From Sarcocystis neurona (taxonomy: Eukaryota > Apicomplexa > Conoidasida > Eucoccidiorida > Sarcocystidae), in the NCBI GenBank assembly GCA_000727475.1, contig KL647288.1:9302055-9366054 (forward strand): a stretch of DNA of 64,000 nt. Direction: 5' to 3'. Positions 14,201 through 24,361 of this stretch are shown here, piece after piece. Position numbers and translations under genes: made by a program. The number at the start of each line of letters is the position of its first letter. Within the stretch, counting starts at the first letter, position 1. Below the pieces are notes generated by a model. The model was not told where the DNA came from. It saw only the letters and a program-made list of their open reading frames with translations, and did not search any database.

Positions 14201-17200
14201 ACACGTGTACACAGTGATATCCTCTGCGTGCAGTAGCGTTGCATACATTTCTGCATGCAGGCGCTCTGCGGAGACAGGAGATCTGCTTTCCCTAAAAGGA
14301 TTTGACGAACCTGTACCAGTCGTGGAAGATAAAATTTATCCGCGCCCCTCCCATCAGTTGCTCCGACGTGTGCTGCGCCTGCAACTTGCCATCGATCACA
14401 TCCTGCGCCGTCCATAGCACACACGCATTCCGACGCGAACGCACGTGTTGACAATCTAGGTACATATACACACACATACATACATATATAGAGAGAGAGA
14501 AAGACAGACAAATATATGTACGCATGTGGGCGCATTGAACTGCTACCACGGGCATACACAAACATGCTAGGGAAGACCTCACGTGGCCTCCGCCGTCAAG
14601 CAAGGTCTTTGGGAGTGGCAGACACGCAGACTCGAAGACGTCTGCGTGGGCGCTTCCACAGGTGTCTTCCCCCCTCTCCCCCCAGGAAGGACTTCTTGTA
14701 GCGTTACCCACGAATTCAAAATGTACGGGGCATCTTACCTTTTAAGACAGCTACGCCCGGGTGATAAACGTGTGCGAGTATACTCAGATTCGCAGAAATA
14801 CCTGTGTGTGTGCATCTCTTTACATCCGGAGAGTTGCACAGAAATACGTGTGCAGACATGTAGACGCAACGTCTACATCTGTCCAGACGTACCGTGGACA
14901 CGCATTGTCAGGACGCATGCACACACGCATAACACACACACAGGGTTCACCCTTCCAAAGTAGACAAACCATGTACACACACACACATGCACATACAAAA
15001 TTATGTTCCCCATCTCCGTGTGCATGTCTGTCGGCGTGTGAGTGGTCACCATCCACGAGCACACCAAAGAGCTACACAAGGACATACACACACTTTTCTT
15101 CTACACCTCTGTGTGTGTGTGTTTGTCTGTTGGTGTGAGTATGACGGATCTTGGCATCCAAGATGAAATCTCCGCGAAAAGTCGATTTCTGCGAGGTCAC
15201 TGTGGAGCGACGTGAGGGTGGAGGAATTTGGTTTGCCTCTGACGCAGTCGAAGCACTGGCTTCAACGGAGAAGAAGGACAAGGAGGAGCAGCAGGAGGAC
15301 GGGCTTCGTCTTTCTACGGGGGAATGTGTAACTTGTACAATTAAGTGTTCCGAAGTGACTACGGAATGGACCGTCCATACGACCAGTCGACTATAAAATC
15401 TCCGAAGGTTCGTCCCCCTCTGAAAATTTTCCTCTCCCGCTTTTCGAAAAGCACGGCTGCGAACGCTCTGTCACCTCGGCTCAATGGGCAGCAGGGACAA
15501 GGTGGCTCTCGTCTGCCTACCCATCGCCGCAGATTCGCTGCTCCGCGGCACAGACACGCAGAGGCGGGCGCTCCCACTGCAAATGCTTCGCGGAAAAATT
15601 CTGTCTTCCCATACCTGCCTACGCTTCCCGCAGGGCGGCAAGTAAACGTACACGTTTTACAAGAAAGGCGAACACTGCGGTGTCCCCGCCTGTCGTCTCG
15701 GCTGCTGCAGATGACACCCACCAGCAGCTCCCCCCTTCGTCGCCAAAATACTCACAGACTCTCTGTATCTCCCCATGGATGTGCCTGTGTGTGCGTGCGT
15801 GAGGGTGCATGCAAACCTTTTCCATGCCAAGCTGTGCTGACATACTACTGCATACATATACCTCGCACGCGTAGGCAAATACGTCCCGGAGCAATATACA
15901 TGTATATACATATATATATGTTGCTCTGTGTGTGTGTGTGTATTAATGTGCACGTGGCACGTATAGATGTATATCCGCATGTGTGAGGTACTCTCCCCAT
16001 GCATGTGATACACAGGCAAGCCTATAGGCGGTGTCAATACGGCTGCGGATATGCGATACACATATATACACATACAGAAGTACACGAATTAGTGTGTCTC
16101 TATAAACATGCGACAAGTAAGTTCATAGGAGGGTAGCGATAGAGAGGCACACCTGAAAGTTGCGAGCGAATTTGGAGAAGAAATGCAGGAGCAGGGCACC
16201 TGGATTTGCCTTGGCCTCAACCAGCGGATCGCCGTAGTTCGTCAACTCTGCCTCGGTCTGCTGCATCAACGCAGCTACCTTCCTGCGAAGCTCCGGCAGC
16301 GCCTGTCTCACGTGGTTCAGCAGCAGCTGGGGAACGAGCAACAGCAGCAGCGCAGCAGCAGCAGAGCTCCTGCACTGCGGCACTAACACACGTCCACCAG
16401 CAGCAGCAACCGCAGCAGCAAAGCACGGCAGCGACACACCACCGCAGCAGCAACGCAACAGCGGAAGTCCGCCACCGTCACAGGGGCACGAGACACACGG
16501 CAGCAGAAAGCAGCACGTGCACCGGCGGTGGCAACACGGCAGCAGCGATGTATCAGCAGAGATAGACCAGCGAGCGGCAGCGCGGGCAGCGTCACATCGC
16601 CAAACGCGGCCAGGGACACGCAGCAGTGGCCCCAGCAACCGAGCACGTCTCACGGCGTACCTGTAAACGATAGACGAGCTAGCACAGAACCACGACATTT
16701 TCTCGCCGACAGAAAAAGACGACTTATTCAAAAGTAGAACACTACCTCGGCACTGCACACCAGGTCATGTAAAAGTGTGAGCAATCCTTCTTCAGTCAGA
16801 AGTAGTATCCTGCTGAACCAGCGCCCTAGGAAATCAGTATTCGCCTCGACTTCGAGTCCCTACGCGTGTGCTCAGGTCGTAACCGACACCGAGGAACGGC
16901 ACGCTGAAACGGCAAGCCGGCCGCGAAGAACACAGCGGTCTCCGCAGTCAGAGAGACAGCAAGAGCACTGAAAGACGGAGAGAGACACACGAAAGCGACT
17001 GGCAGATGGGTCGAACGACGCGATGAGACAGGCACCGCGGAAGACAGTCTGACGGCGCAGCATACAGTCACGCCAGCGGCGAAGCTGTCCGGTTGCACAC
17101 ACACGGGTAGACACAAGATATCGATACCGACGATTAAAATTTCAGGAACATCACTCCGTATACGCACATATAGATGTGTAGCCGCGTATACGCAGCCGTG

Positions 17201-19126
17201 TGGAACCACGAGGTCCTTTTTACCTTCAGACGGCTACATGCGGACGCACACTCACACACATACATACAAGGGTACACATATATAACAGGCACATGTCTGT
17301 CCGTGCACACAACACATGAACACATGCATAGGCATGCATACATATAGATAGATAGAAGAATAGGCAAACAGGTAGGTAAAGGGAGAGAGAGGCGTTCATT
17401 TTGACGCTCTCCTGCGCGTGCAACAACATGCAAAAACCTCCGCCACACCAGATATATATACACATACACATGCCTATTGACGTACAAACACGTAGATATC
17501 TACGCGCGCCCATGTGCACATACACGTGTGTGCACGAGTGTGCCTGAAGCTACCAGAACATACGTCTATAAAGATAAATATCTACGTATGGATAAAGAGA
17601 GTGGCAGATGCAAGGTGGATACACACAGGTAAATATATATGCGTCTCGTATGTATACCCTCCCGTCTGTACACGTGCTGGAAATCTGGACGCCTATTTCG
17701 GAGTAGGGCGCGTGAGCAACCGCACGTCCCCGGGTAGAACACAAGTTCGTAAGACAAGCCCGGGCTGTCAAAATGATGGCCCACTCGGTTGAGAGTTTTT
17801 GCGAGGCAGGGGACGCCGTGCTGGGAAGCGATTGCAGCATACGCTGCATGCGAACGGAAGAACTGCGCCTCCGCTTGTGCTGCTGCTCTGTAGCTTGGCT
17901 GGTGCAGCATTTCTTCCTCTCCTCCTTCGTCTTGCTGTCGCTGCGGCTGTTGCCGAGGGCCACGACAAACGACGCCCACATACCTGCAACCGGAGCAGCA
18001 GCAGCCGTGGCGCGGCGTCCACCACCAGCGCAGCGCCGGCAGCAGCACCGCCAAGACAGCAACGTCATCCGGGTGCGAGCGACTGCTAGCCGGAGTAATG
18101 CCGGCACACAGAGTTGTCTACTGCGTCTTCTACACAAGTCAGTCTCCTATACCTCTGTAGACAGCTGTATAAATACACACACAAGAAAGACTTCCTTGGT
18201 CACTCTCCCACCAGCGTCTGTCCAACTTCTACACTCCGGCACATACACATATATACATATCCCTACCGATAGGTAGGTACATGGACGGACCGACACGTAG
18301 TACTACGTGTATATCCATACAAACACGTCCTCCTTCTGGGGATGGCCACAAGTGTCGCGCGCGCGGCTGCGAAGCAGCAGCAGAGTCGTCAGCACCACAG
18401 CAGCGGTCCTCGGATGCAGATGCCGATGCAACAATCTATGCGTGCCCGTACAAGTACCTTGACCTCTTCTCTCTCTCTACCTATACATATATGTATACAT
18501 ATAGATATATGTAGAGCCACGGCGAGATTCGTCTCGCAGCTCCATTTCGAGAAACGCCAAACAATCAAACTCCTGTACAGACGCGTCACTGAACAAAGTG
18601 CTGCGACTTTCCCCGGAGACGCGGGACGGCGCAAGCACCGCGGTCGCCTTAGCGCGGGAGGGTCGGCTGGCAGCTGCGGCGCTCTAAAACCAGAAGCAGC
18701 GCACTGACAGCAGCAACGCCAACAAGTCATATATGTTATATTATGTAGGGACGGGTGGTAGCTTCCTGCAGCTCTTCGTCGGCCGTCTATACGTCCCTGC
18801 CCCAGAACGGCGTGTTTGAAGAGGAGGGCGGTGGCCACCACTGCCATCCTCACGCGGTGAATGCACCGCACGCCTATCCCGCTACGGGATGACGCATGCG
18901 CACGACCGTTATATGAGAGTGAGACACACAGGGACAGTTTAGGAGCAGCCCACATGTTGAAGGAAAATCTTTCTGGTGTTTCTACACCCTTCCAGCCACA
19001 AGTGAGTCTACGGCTTCACACACACATACACACAGAGGCGAGGCAATGCACACATACACATACACGTCTATAGATGCAACATCCCCACAACCGTCCACCC
19101 CCAAGTAAGTACACCCTCCTATATAC

Positions 19127-19159
<33 letters not shown>

Positions 19160-22138
19160 CAGGTGGGCGATAATATATGAAGGCGCTCTGTGTCGTATGA
19201 CGTGTACACCCATCTGAGACATACACGTAACTGCGCACGCATCGCGACAGTATGCGTGTGTGTAGGAAAGGAAAGACGAAATTACCCGTGCTTCAAAGGA
19301 ATGACTCGGTTGCATAGCAGATCGACGCAGTCGGTGCCAGGCTCGAGGGTATCGATTTTCGTTACGACGCCGACGGTGCGCTGGCCGTGTGGGTCCACTT
19401 CTCGAGCGATCTTCAAGCTGCAGATCCAGCAGCAGCAGAGGGCGCAACAGCATGAGTGTCAGCAATACTAGCAGTGGCGGCAGCCGCAGCACGTCGTGCA
19501 GGAGGAGGAGCCCGGCGGCATCAAGTGCATAACGTGCGAGGGCACCACACGCAGCAGGACTGGCAGCAGCAACAGCAGCAGCAGTGTGGCTGCAGGAACA
19601 GCAGCAGCAGTGTGGCAGCGGCAGGAGCAGCACACGTGGCAACAGCAGCAGCAGAGGGAGGCGCACGATACGACACCACAACAGGAGCAGCACGAATAGA
19701 TGCCTCAGCGTCAGCAGAGTGAGCAGAAAACGCCAGCAGGAGAAAAAACCTCGGCTGCAGTAACAGCATCAATAAAAGCAGCAGCAACACAAGCGGCTAC
19801 GGAGGTCGCCGCCGCAGCAACAACAAAGCCCAAGGACTTGAACAATTATTGCCGCACACAAAACGCAACATACACATTGCGTACGTATGTACGTGACACC
19901 AAAAGCGTAAAATGTAAAAGGCCACACAGAGCAACGGATCTACGCAGAAATACAAAATACCTCTGTGTGTAGGTGTGTCTCTGTATGTGTGTGTGTGTGT
20001 GTGAGTGTGTGCAGGCGTCACCCTCTCTATCTGTCTGTCTCTGTGCAAGCGCAGCAGCAGCAGCAGAGGCGCCACAGCGCTGCAGGGCTGAACGCTGCAG
20101 CAGTACGTCAACACAGAGAGATGCAAGCGTGCAGCAGCAGCGAGGCGTGGCGGCCCGTATCCAGCTCTACGCAGAGAGAATCCGCTATGCCAGCTGATAT
20201 TTGTGTTTGCTGCTGCAGGTGCTGGTAATCTTCTCTGCGAGACTCGCGTCCAGCAGGCGTGTTTGCCCGCACGGTCGGGGATGGCCCCGGCGATTCAAAA
20301 GAGCAGCCTCTGCAGCCGTTCTGCCTGTCTCCCGTTCGAAGTCTAGACATACTGCAGGAAGAACAGCACCAGCGGGCTTGTGAAAGAATACATGCAGACA
20401 CACTGGCTTTGACGAGAGCGGCAGCAGCTGCCGACTTCAACACGCAAGGCAGCTCTGTGTCTGAGCGTCGTCACGATTACCAGGCTCACAAGCTGAAGCA
20501 GCCGTCACGAAGCCACAAGTGCACCGACAACGCGCTCCGAGTGCTGGCGTGCTCGTTGGCTCTGCTGCGCGGCTATGTATACACATATAGAGAGATATAC
20601 ACATTATATGTATATATATATATGGAGGAGCGTACCTGTCGGAGTTGGCAATATCCGTATTGGCAGCAGTCACTGCCAAAATAATTGCTGATGGCTTGCT
20701 TATGTATTGGTAGACGATCCGCCTCACTTGCAGCTGCAAGACCACATTGTACACCAGCAGTGCCAACCTCATAGCGACTTGTGCGTACACGTGGCAGCAT
20801 GACTTACCATCCGTACGGGTTCGCACGTCCACACATGCATGTGTATACGTGTATGCGTTCAGAGACACATACACACATACATGTTCACGCAGACATAGAT
20901 ATATGAAAATACACAGACGCGCAGCACAAAGCCACAAATTTATTCCTCACCAAGTAGGGTACACAAATGCATCGGAATATGTACACAGGTGCCTTCCATG
21001 GTCTGCTCGCCATTACTGGCGCTGCTGCTGCCAAGGTGCTTCCGCTGTTTGCCGTTCTTGCTGGCAGTGAGTGCCTCGGCGGCGTTGTGACTCTACTAAG
21101 CGCCACTGTATTCTTTCGCGAAGGCCTGCGAAGCTTTGGCACCCTAACGTGCGCCTGAGAACAGCAGCAGACGCGCTACTTAAAAAACAACCTCCTGCGT
21201 CTGAGGTTCCCTGTTGCATATGCCTTATCGCGCCTGCTTTCCTTGCTGCTGCTCTCAAAACTGCTGCTGTTTGACCCCTTTGCTGGTCTTCCCCGCTAAT
21301 CGAACATTGCCACCGTTTCTTCGACTGCCCTTGACGCTGTTACAACGCTGCTGCGACTGTTCAACTTCCTGGTGCAACTCTGCGACAACTCCTGCTCCCC
21401 CTCGTCGTTCAGCTGTTGCTGCTGCTGCTCGCGTTGCCGCTGCTGCTCGTGCCGCTGCTGCTCGTGCCGCTGCTGCTCGTGCCGCTGCTTCTGCGGCTGG
21501 TACTGCTGCTCGTGCCTATGCTGCTCGTGCTGTGTGTTCGAGTGGCTCTTGCGCCTCTTATTTCTAATGCGCTGCGATGCTCGTAACGCCCGCCTTGCAG
21601 GAGTTGCTGCAGAAATTGCAGGTTTGGTGGAATCGAGCCTACTTCAATATCAGAGGGCTGGTCTCCGACAGGAACCTTCGTGATGCCAGGCAGATCAATG
21701 AGAGTCAGGTCAATCACGTGAGGGGAGGAAATGCGAAGGAAAATCGGGAGAGGCGAAACGTTCTTTTGCTTTCCACCGACTCTATCCGTCTCGCGTTGAA
21801 TTTCCTTCCGAATTTCCAAGAAATCCAAGAATTTCCTATCCGGAAGATGCGAAAACTCGCCATACTCCTCCTTCACCCGTGCGTGCCGTAGCTAGTGTAC
21901 GTACACCGCAATCGCACAGCCACGTATATCACGCAGGACAGCTTCTTGCTCTACACTAACCAAAGGAAAACACAACAGCGGGTGCTGCTCTGCTACGAAT
22001 ACAACTACTACCGAACAGGTGCAACACCGTGCCACCTTGATCACGTAAATTCCGTCAATCTACCTATCGGCGGACTGCTCTCTGTCCGTCGCAAAACTCA
22101 GCGAAACTGGAACCAAGGTCCTGCACACCATACGCTCG

Positions 22139-22170
<32 letters not shown>

Positions 22171-23783
22171 AGGTACACAAAGATGGCGAAGATGAGAACG
22201 AGAACGGGCGACAGCGAAGGGTAGAGAAAGGGAGACAGTATTTACGCCAGTGCAGAAGTACTCTACGCGCGCCCTACGCAACAGTACGCCAGTCACTAAG
22301 CTTTCACGCGAGCTCGCCAGACAGAGTGCTGCCTCTTGCGACAGGGGCTCTCGAAGTAACGGACCAAAGGGCAGGCGCAGCAACACGCACAGGCATCAAC
22401 GTGGCCCCAGCACACTCCTAAACACTGCACCATTTGATGCACACGTAGAAAACTTTGCTGCCTTCTACTTCCTTCTGGTGTTCACTAGGGAAACAACACG
22501 TGTCTCTACACGTGTTGTTTGCACAACAACAACACACAGACAATACAGACACCACCACGCCCTTTCATTCCCGGACAGCATATTAGAGAAGTTTCCTGGA
22601 CGACGCATACGTGTACATATATACATGTGTATACATCTACACAGACAGTTATACAGTGTTGAATTTACACGATATCTGTATATATGTGTATATACGCGTA
22701 CATATATGTATTTATATATGTATATGCGTGTACACACTACGGGCGGCAAACCATACATATAAGTGTATAAATAAGTAGATGCTGTCCACGCTCCACAAGA
22801 GTATCTCCCTCTACAGTTTTCTGCTCTTTTGACTGGGTGCACGTGGCACACAGACGTGGGCTCACGCGTCGGCGTCCCTACACATGAAGCCACAGTGCGT
22901 AGAGCGCAGAGCTGTGCGGATCCCCCAGAACCTGCCATGTCTTTCCTAATCATAATTACGTCTGCAAGTATATGTATATCACATACACGTTTGTGTGTGC
23001 CTCTCATACTGTACCTATACACACGTACGTGGTGGTCCAACATCTGCCGTATTAGCTGCCGCGTTGTAGGGCAGCAGGTGCACAGGGACACGCCGTACGC
23101 GCATGCAAACCACCCGTAGAGTTGAAGATCCTTCCTCCCACTGAAACGTACAGATGTGTGGCCCCCCTTCCTCCCCTGGAAGTTTCTATTATTGTTCTAC
23201 AGAGTGGAAGCACTGGAGGGTCCGCGCGCAGCGTTGGCGCCATCTTCGCATTGCCTTGAAGCGTGCACACAGACATATATTTTTACGTGGTAGTAGTAGT
23301 TACAGTAGTACTAGTAGTAGTAACCTCCTGTCTCCTACACATACGCAATGATTTCCGTATATACACATACGTATATCCGTTTCTTCGATTTGTACACGAA
23401 CGCAGGATGAGAAGTGTGCACGTTTATTACGGCTGGGGAGTAGACGTACAATGGCTGCCGCACTTCGTGTGTGTGGCGTGTCTCTTGGAGTGTACGTACA
23501 CCCTGCACATCGTTCTCCCGCAGGGATTCTGCAAGAAAAACAGGACGTGGCCCACGTTGCCTCACACACATACCTGAAGAATAAGCGGTCTTCTGGTAAC
23601 GATGCCCGTGCCGCTCGGAAGAAACTGCTTCCCCACCAGCGCCTCCAAAACTGAAGATTTGCCCACGGACTGCGCCCCAACAACCGCAATTTGTGGGAGG
23701 TCGAACAGAACCCCTGGCGCTGCCACTCCCGCTGAGACCAGCGCGTCCTGAAGCTTGTTCAGCAGCGGTACAAGCTCCTCCAT
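66..23783 (-). CDS. Dynamin-related GTPase, Drp1/Dnm1-like (DrpA/DrpB class), 3' partial
   Basis: Large GTPase that assembles on membranes and drives fission; in apicomplexans this class serves apicoplast or secretory-organelle division. Exons seen, in transcript order: 23574-23783, 21643-21891, 20636-20733, 19286-19417, 17785-17983, 16153-16326, 14311-14402, 13133-13198, 12221-12332, 10799-10951, 9524-9932, about 5521-5868, about 3734-3858, 1025-1128, 66-138. Phases agree at every junction except between the 5521-5868 and 3734-3858 exons. Motifs: GAQSVGKS (residues 36-43), DLPG (136-139), TKID (205-208), stalk motif [10 protein letters not shown], helix [13 protein letters not shown], then a low-complexity loop and a GED. 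No PH or proline-rich domain is seen, which fits Drp1 rather than classical dynamin. Start: first Met, with [13 protein letters not shown] matching the family N-terminus. The last exon lies beyond base 1. DrpA versus DrpB cannot be decided here. Confidence 0.93.
1025..1128 (-). CDS. Dynamin-related GTPase exon 14: GED
   Basis: It encodes [20 protein letters not shown] then [14 protein letters not shown], the GED core (KN..D.VPK..M.F.VN). Acceptor TTACAG|G; donor GAAG|GTAAAT, phase 1. Confidence 0.94.
1129..3733. other. Intron of the dynamin gene holding a minisatellite
   Basis: This intron separates the exon ending YFQIV from KNVADAVPK. It contains TA/TATG tracts at 1330-1470 and 2200-2228, the 30-bp minisatellite at 2362-2964 and an AG-rich stretch at 3580-3660. 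Open frames here come from repeats. Confidence 0.7.
2362..2964. repeat. 30-bp minisatellite, about 20 diverged units
   Basis: Units of about 30 bp built on a core TATCCATGTCTATCC followed by an ACATACACACG-like half, in head-to-tail order. Because 30 is divisible by three, frames on both strands read 10-residue repeats (e.g. [10 protein letters not shown]). Intronic in the dynamin gene. Confidence 0.9.
3734..3858 (-). CDS. Dynamin-related GTPase exon 13: start of GED
   Basis: It encodes a stretch containing [20 protein letters not shown] then IV, matching the first GED helix of Drp1 (REQ...IE.LIKSYF.IVR). The donor GTCAG|GTAACA joins in phase to [10 protein letters not shown]. The 5' border may instead be 3834 (CCGCAG|GTG). 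Confidence 0.8.
3859..5520. other. Intron or variable-region sequence of the dynamin gene
   Basis: CAG-rich from 3890 to 4700, then ordinary intron-like sequence. Because the exons on either side differ in phase, a further small exon could be hidden here; I could not identify one. Confidence 0.45.
5521..5868 (-). CDS. Dynamin-related GTPase exon 12: variable region with GGFFSF motif
   Basis: It encodes [15 protein letters not shown] followed by a Ser/Gln/Pro-rich stretch. Placement rests on position and on the phase fit to exon 11. The 5' border is a tandem acceptor (start 5868 or 5865). The 3' border is my best choice, AGAA|GTGAGG (phase 1), but a phase 0 donor nearby is possible because the next recognised exon begins in phase 0. 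Confidence 0.6.
6251..6276. repeat. (AT)n microsatellite
   Basis: Thirteen AT units in the largest dynamin intron. Confidence 0.93.
8640..9062. repeat. Imperfect triplet array (AGT/GCA)
   Basis: About 420 bp of interleaved GTA, GCA and GGT triplets, purest at 8880-8945. It keeps frames open on both strands, so the long Leu/Ala/Cys/Tyr and Ser-rich frames across it are not genes. Confidence 0.85.
9524..9932 (-). CDS. Dynamin-related GTPase exon 11: stalk end and low-complexity loop
   Basis: It begins [13 protein letters not shown], the invariant stalk helix, and continues into about 115 residues rich in Ser, Gly, Asn, Gln and Ala encoded by CAG-type triplets. This sits where the family has its variable B-insert. 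Acceptor GTGCAG|ATA; donor CACC|GTGAGT, phase 1. Confidence 0.88.
9933..10798. other. Intron of the dynamin gene
   Basis: Ordinary intron sequence with ACACGT-rich stretches near 10460-10540; no homology in any frame. Confidence 0.6.
10799..10951 (-). CDS. Dynamin-related GTPase exon 10
   Basis: It encodes [20 protein letters not shown] through [16 protein letters not shown], the stalk helix before IELAYINT. Acceptor TTGCAG|GTG; donor CAG|GTAAGG, phase 0. Confidence 0.93.
10952..12220. other. Intron of the dynamin gene
   Basis: Contains (TA)n at about 11276-11292, (GT)n at 11311-11330 and several TATATA tracts between 11890 and 11970. No coding signal. Confidence 0.6.
11276..11330. repeat. 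(TA)n and (GT)n microsatellites
   Basis: A TA run, a short GA run and ten GT units in succession, in a dynamin intron. Confidence 0.9.
12221..12332 (-). CDS. Dynamin-related GTPase exon 9
   Basis: It encodes [20 protein letters not shown] then [17 protein letters not shown], closely following NATGPRPALFVPE..FE.LVK.QI..LE.PSL.CV of Drp1. Acceptor CTGCAG|A; donor CAG|GTACGC. Confidence 0.93.
12333..13132. other. Intron of the dynamin gene
   Basis: Pyrimidine-rich on the plus strand near 12770-12860, with a 17-bp tandem repeat at 12914-12963. No coding signal. Confidence 0.6.
12914..12963. repeat. 17-bp tandem repeat, three copies
   Basis: Unit GTGGCGGCCTGTGCAGG, two exact copies and one with one mismatch and a missing end, inside a dynamin intron. 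Confidence 0.9.
13133..13198 (-). CDS. Dynamin-related GTPase exon 8
   Basis: A 66-bp exon encoding [20 protein letters not shown] then I, matching the DPL.GL...I..AIR segment of Drp1. The acceptor CTGCAG|T completes Ser; the donor is ATCCG|GTAAGG, phase 2. Confidence 0.9.
14171..14194. repeat. (GT)n microsatellite
   Basis: Twelve GT units in a dynamin intron. Confidence 0.95.
14311..14402 (-). CDS. Dynamin-related GTPase exon 7: stalk GGARI motif
   Basis: It encodes [20 protein letters not shown] then [18 protein letters not shown] is the stalk-domain signature of dynamins. Acceptor GCGCAG|GAT; donor TACAG|GTTCGT, phase 2. Confidence 0.92.
16153..16326 (-). CDS. Dynamin-related GTPase exon 6: stalk
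   Basis: It encodes [17 protein letters not shown], then [20 protein letters not shown] and FSKFARNFQ, the middle/stalk region that follows the GTPase domain. Acceptor CCCCAG|CTG; donor CAG|GTGTGC, phase 0. Confidence 0.93.
17785..17983 (-). CDS. Dynamin-related GTPase exon 5: end of GTPase domain, altered G5 loop
   Basis: It starts [10 protein letters not shown], where the family normally has GVVNRSQ. A Gln/Glu-rich insert follows, then [20 protein letters not shown] and AKTLNR. The acceptor GTTGCAG|G and the donor CGA|GTGGGC keep phase on both sides. About 13 residues longer than the usual spacing between G5 and FF. Confidence 0.9.
19121..19160. repeat. (AT)n microsatellite with one interruption
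   Basis: Forty bases of TA with a central TGTA, just downstream of dynamin exon 4 in transcript direction. Confidence 0.9.
19286..19417 (-). CDS. Dynamin-related GTPase exon 4: G4 motif
   Basis: It encodes [20 protein letters not shown] with the G4 signature TKID, then a stretch ending RVIPLKHG. The acceptor CTGCAG|C completes Ser from the previous AG; the donor is CACGG|GTAATT, phase 2. Confidence 0.93.
20636..20733 (-). CDS. Dynamin-related GTPase exon 3: GTPase core strand
   Basis: It encodes [19 protein letters not shown] followed by [13 protein letters not shown]. The last stretch is the Drp1-type version (AVTAANTD) rather than the classical dynamin AVSPANSD. Acceptor TTGCAG|CTG; donor GACAG|GTACGC, phase 2. 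Confidence 0.93.
21436..21530. repeat. 15-bp minisatellite CCGCTGCTGCTCGTG
   Basis: About three exact copies followed by diverged copies, in the intron just downstream of dynamin exon 2. On the minus strand it reads GTSSS repeats in frame with exon 2. Confidence 0.85.
21643..21891 (-). CDS. Dynamin-related GTPase exon 2: G3 motif
   Basis: This exon encodes residues 71-153, including [31 protein letters not shown] and [10 protein letters not shown]. The acceptor is CTAG|CTA and the donor GAA|GTAGGC, both phase 0. Confidence 0.93.
22149..22170. repeat. (TA)n microsatellite
   Basis: Eleven TA units in dynamin intron 1. Confidence 0.9.
23574..23783 (-). CDS. Dynamin-related GTPase exon 1: N-terminus and P-loop
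   Basis: This exon encodes residues 1-70. It begins [13 protein letters not shown], carries [17 protein letters not shown] (G1 P-loop) and ends RRPLILQ, all typical of dynamins. The donor is CAG|GTATGT, phase 0. Confidence 0.95.
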
Positions 23784-24361
23784 CGTGTGGGGAGACGCCC
23801 GCCGTACAGCGCAACAGCAGCAGCGGCAGCAGCACAGCGGTCCAGGCGGCAGGAGAGGCGCGAAGCCTCCGCAGCGGCAGCAGAAGAAACAGACGCAGCA
23901 GCAGCAGTGGACGAAGGCGTGTCCGCAACACCGTCCCAGCAGGCGCAGCGAGAGTCACGCAGAGCCCGAGTAGTGGAAACCGAAAGGCAGGGCAACGGCG
24001 CCAGCACCAGCAGCTGCTGCACCTGCCGCAGCAGACAGACACCAGAGGCGGCAGCGCCTGTGTCGCCCGAAACCTCATGCGCCCTGCTACTCGAAGAGGT
24101 GTCTGCTGCCGGCCGCTTGCTGTTGGAGAACTCGCAATGCCCCTGCTGGCCATGCAGCTCCCTCTGTCGGTGTGCCAATCTGCGAACGGTGCCTCTGGAC
24201 AGCCCGCGGCAGTCTCCCTCGGCTGGCGGGTGAGCTGCTGTGCTAATACTGCTGCCGCTGTAAGAGTGACGCCACTCCAGTTCGCTCTGCGCTGCTGCTT
24301 TTGCTGGTGCTGCTGCCCTTGCTGCAATCGGACGGGCCGAGCACCCCTAGCTAGCTGCTGC
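23784..24361. other. CAG/CTG-rich upstream flank of the dynamin gene
   Basis: Directly upstream of the dynamin start codon. It is rich in GCAGCA triplets and therefore open in several frames on both strands, with no recognisable protein. It probably contains the 5' untranslated region and promoter. Confidence 0.5.

Larger units (their letters stand above)
13199..17784. other. Introns flanking dynamin exons 6 and 7
   Basis: Outside the exons at 14311-14402 and 16153-16326 this stretch is intron: TACA/TGTA-rich DNA, (TG)n at 14171-14194, several TGCATGC-type palindromes, and CAG-rich DNA near 16330-16560. No further exon recognised. Confidence 0.55.
17984..23573. other. Introns between dynamin exons 1 and 5
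   Basis: Outside exons 2-4 this is intron with TA tracts (19121-19160, 22149-22170), (GT)n near 19985-20004, CAG tracts (19420-19800, 20040-20150), a 15-bp minisatellite (21436-21530) and a TAG/GTA run near 23288-23320. No further coding homology seen. Confidence 0.55.

Noticed and set aside
23335..24327. Minus-strand 330-codon frame overlapping the dynamin start
   Set aside because: It reads dynamin exon 1 out of frame and the CAG-rich upstream flank; the conserved P-loop frame is the real one.
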